Shown piece by piece: positions 62,173 to 64,000 of a stretch of DNA of 64,000 nt. The notes beneath the pieces are model-generated. The model worked only from the letters and a program-made list of their open reading frames with translations, was not told the DNA's origin and made no database searches. Origin of the DNA: Micromonospora sp. Llam0 (lineage in GTDB: Bacteria > Actinomycetota > Actinomycetes > Mycobacteriales > Micromonosporaceae). The DNA lies in assembly GCF_003751085.1 (NCBI RefSeq), contig NZ_RJJY01000001.1:930001-994000 (forward strand), read 5' to 3'. Made by a program: the position numbers and the translations under genes. Position 1 is the first letter of the stretch. Each line of letters opens with the position of its first letter.

Positions 62173-63266
62173 CGCCCCTCCTCGTCCGTGGCGTGGGGTT
62201 TCGCGGTGTTCACCTCACTGGTGTCCACCAGTTGCGCCGCCGGCATCCTCGGCGGGTGCGGCGGGCCGGCGTGGTCCGGGCTGGCGATGCCGAGCCGCAG
62301 CACCAGGTACGGGTAGCCGAGCCCGGCGAGGATGTGCCGCAACGTCTGCCGGGTGGTGGCCACCTCGACCGCCCCGCTCAGCGGCACCACCGAAATGCCC
62401 AGCTCGGTCGCGGTCAGCCAGGCCGACGAGAGCGCCTCGCCGGCGGCCAGCCAGGACGCCGGCTCGTCGTCGTCACCGAAGAGCAGGGCGTAGACGGCGG
62501 CCCGGTCGTGCCCGCCGCCGACCGGCAGGGTGCCGGCCCGGCCGAAATCGCGTCCGGGCACCGTGGTCTGCGCGGCGCGTTCCGGCAGGACCTCGTCGGG
62601 CAGTCCGGTGCCGGGCGGGGTGCCCAGCCCGGTCCAGTAGTCGAGTTCGCCGCGGATCTGCGGGTCCTCCGACTCGGCTTCCTCCGCCCGGCTGGCCGCG
62701 GCGGCGAGCAGCATCACCTGGTCGGAGGAGAGGATCTGCAGCCGGACCCCGGCCCCGGCCGCGGCGGTGATCGCGGTGACCGCCGCGACCGGCAGCGGCT
62801 CGTCGCTGACCGGCCGGCGGTCGGTGTGCCGCACCTGCATCGCCTGGAACATCCGGACGGTGTCGGGCTGGACCGCGATCCGTTCGGTAGGTCGCAGCAC
62901 CGCCAGCAGATCATCCTCGGCCGGGTCCGGCAACCGCTGCACCTGGGCCGTCCAGCCCTGGGCGGCGAGCGCGATCCTCGCGTGGTGCAGCGCGGCACCG
63001 CAGCTGAGGATCAGCAACCGGCGGTCCGGATCGGTGGCCGGCAACTGCCGCTCCCGGGCGGCGCGCAGCTCCAGACTGTCCGGCCGGACCCGCCAGTGCC
63101 ACGGCTGGGTGTTGTGCACCGACGGCGCGTAGCCGGCGGCCGCGGCGGCCTCGGCCAGCACGGCGGCCAACGGCCGGTCGGCGGTCGCGGCGTCGACGCC
63201 GGCCGCCGCCGTGTCGACGGTGGTCCCGGTCCCGTTGCCGGTCCCGTTGGTGGTCGCCTCGTCCAT
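62169..63266 (-). CDS. Acg-type nitroreductase family protein, second copy
   Basis: 365 residues. After a Thr/Gly-rich N-terminal tail (TNGTGNGTGTTVDTAAAG) comes the Acg-type fold: AGYAPSVHNTQPWHWRVRPD, LILSCGAALHHARIALAAQG, QVRHTDRRPVSDEPLP and LGYPYLVLRLGIA. It forms an operon with the Usp gene after it, like the other copy, and starts 14 bp after the P-type ATPase gene, so all three are probably transcribed together. Confidence 0.9.
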   Translation of the reverse strand: MDEATTNGTGNGTGTTVDTAAAGVDAATADRPLAAVLAEAAAAAGYAPSVHNTQPWHWRVRPDSLELRAARERQLPATDPDRRLLILSCGAALHHARIALAAQGWTAQVQRLPDPAEDDLLAVLRPTERIAVQPDTVRMFQAMQVRHTDRRPVSDEPLPVAAVTAITAAAGAGVRLQILSSDQVMLLAAAASRAEEAESEDPQIRGELDYWTGLGTPPGTGLPDEVLPERAAQTTVPGRDFGRAGTLPVGGGHDRAAVYALLFGDDDEPASWLAAGEALSSAWLTATELGISVVPLSGAVEVATTRQTLRHILAGLGYPYLVLRLGIASPDHAGPPHPPRMPAAQLVDTSEVNTAKPHATDEEGR

Positions 63267-63280
63267 CTGCTGCCTCCTGG

Positions 63281-64000
63281 TCAGGTCTGCTCCGCCGCCG
63301 GCTCGTGGCCGACGGGGCGCGGGGAATCCGGACCCGAACCACGTCCGTTCCCGCTCCGGGACAGATGTAACACCAGTGCGGGCAGCGCCGCGACAGCGGC
63401 ACAGGCCGCCAACTCGGTCAGGGCCAGCGGCTCGGTGCCCAGCAGCGTCCGCAGCGGGCCGTGGTAGACCCCGGCGAGCTGCAGCAGACCCGCCCCGGCC
63501 ACCGCGAAGACCAGCGCCGGGTTCGCCATCCGCCGCCGCGCGCCGGCCGCCGCCGTACCCCGTTGCGGGCCTTCCGCCGCCGTACCCCGGCGGGCCCGGA
63601 CCGCGAGCGCGACGCCCAACTGGGCCAGCCCGAGGGTGACGAAGACCATCGTCTGCCAGGGTCGGCCCGCGTGGTACGCGGCGACACCGGCCGCCAGGGT
63701 GACCGCTGTGATCAACGCGCCGGTGGTGAGCACCCCGGCGAGCAGGCCGGCGCCGAGCACCGACTCGGTGGGCGGTCGGGGCGGCCGGCGCAGCACGTCC
63801 GGTTCGGCCGGTTCGGCGCCCAGCGCCACGCCGGGCACGCCATGGGTGAGCAGGTTGATCCAGAGGATCTGACCGGGCAGCAACGGCAGCGCCAGCCCGA
63901 ACAGCGGGCCGAGCAGCATCACCGCGAGCTCGGCCGCCCCGCCGGCCAGCGCGTACCGCAGGAACCGCCGGACGTTGTCGTAGATCCGCCGCCCTTCACC
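63281..64000 (-). CDS. Cation-transporting P-type ATPase, C-terminal part (cut by window edge)
   Basis: The last 239 residues of a P2-type ATPase (CtpF/calcium-pump-like). It begins GEGRRIYDNVRRFLRYALAG, the hinge helix before the last membrane domain, and continues with PGQILWINLLTHGVPGVALG (helix M6, with the ion-ligand Asn) and AEPDVLRRPPRPP. Then follow four more helices. The phosphorylation and nucleotide domains lie outside the window. CtpF-type pumps belong to the DosR regulon in mycobacteria, which fits the cluster. Confidence 0.88.
   Translation of the reverse strand, partial: GEGRRIYDNVRRFLRYALAGGAAELAVMLLGPLFGLALPLLPGQILWINLLTHGVPGVALGAEPAEPDVLRRPPRPPTESVLGAGLLAGVLTTGALITAVTLAAGVAAYHAGRPWQTMVFVTLGLAQLGVALAVRARRGTAAEGPQRGTAAAGARRRMANPALVFAVAGAGLLQLAGVYHGPLRTLLGTEPLALTELAACAAVAALPALVLHLSRSGNGRGSGPDSPRPVGHEPAAEQT

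Overview
The window is uniformly GC-rich actinobacterial DNA. Its mix of secreted plant-polysaccharide enzymes, a DevR/DevS-type dormancy module, actinomycete integrative-element genes (DUF6907, DUF2637) and many four-base start/stop overlaps suggests a filamentous actinomycete, probably of the Micromonosporaceae; the family is an inference. I found no rRNA, tRNA or CRISPR array.

Left part (1-14,230): two secreted arabinan-degrading enzymes on the minus strand, a double GH43 protein cut by the window edge and a GH127-type protein with ricin-B repeats. Both have a TGTTA-N4-TAACA operator upstream, so they look like one LacI-family regulon. Between them lie ordinary genes: an unrecognised 506-residue protein, a small membrane protein, a phosphopantetheinyl transferase, a DUF1707 protein coupled to a NUDIX hydrolase, an HExxH protein and a formamidase-family enzyme. 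An ISL3 remnant, a cut membrane-protein gene and a thiamine-binding protein follow.

Mobile region (14,234-36,375): two identical, same-direction IS1380-family copies (1,688 bp each) bracket about 17 kb. This holds an XRE regulator, a broken GntR gene, a methyltransferase, a chloramphenicol phosphotransferase, an erythromycin-esterase-family protein, a redox pair (FMN reductase and MerR) and a very large secreted subtilase with kelch repeats. It also holds an acyltransferase, debris of an integrative conjugative element, and a Tn554-like operon of two tyrosine recombinases plus a DUF6262 protein. That operon carries two extra, translationally coupled genes, one of which is HEPN-like. The first recombinase gene was cut by an IS3 element and then by the second IS1380 copy; removing IS1380 and one CTCAG copy restores the reading frame.

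Middle (36,300-48,033): a GntR regulator with a membrane protein, divergent from a Sel1-repeat protein, bracketed by two near-identical hairpin elements. Next is a seven-gene, tightly overlapping pyrimidine/hydantoin catabolism operon (N-carbamoyl hydrolase, dihydropyrimidinase, LLM flavin oxidoreductase and a THI5/NitT-type ABC transporter). A chitin/cellulose LPMO (AA10-CBM2) follows.

Right part (48,479-64,000): an operon of a small membrane protein, an ECF sigma factor and a PAS-GGDEF-EAL protein; a ricin-B/PL1 pectate lyase with a LacI-type operator; an SCP2-like protein coupled to a glycogen-debranching-type enzyme; then a DosR-regulon-like cluster. That cluster has a frameshifted Rv2629/Balon-type protein, two universal stress proteins, two Acg-type nitroreductases, DevR, DevS and the end of a cation P-type ATPase.
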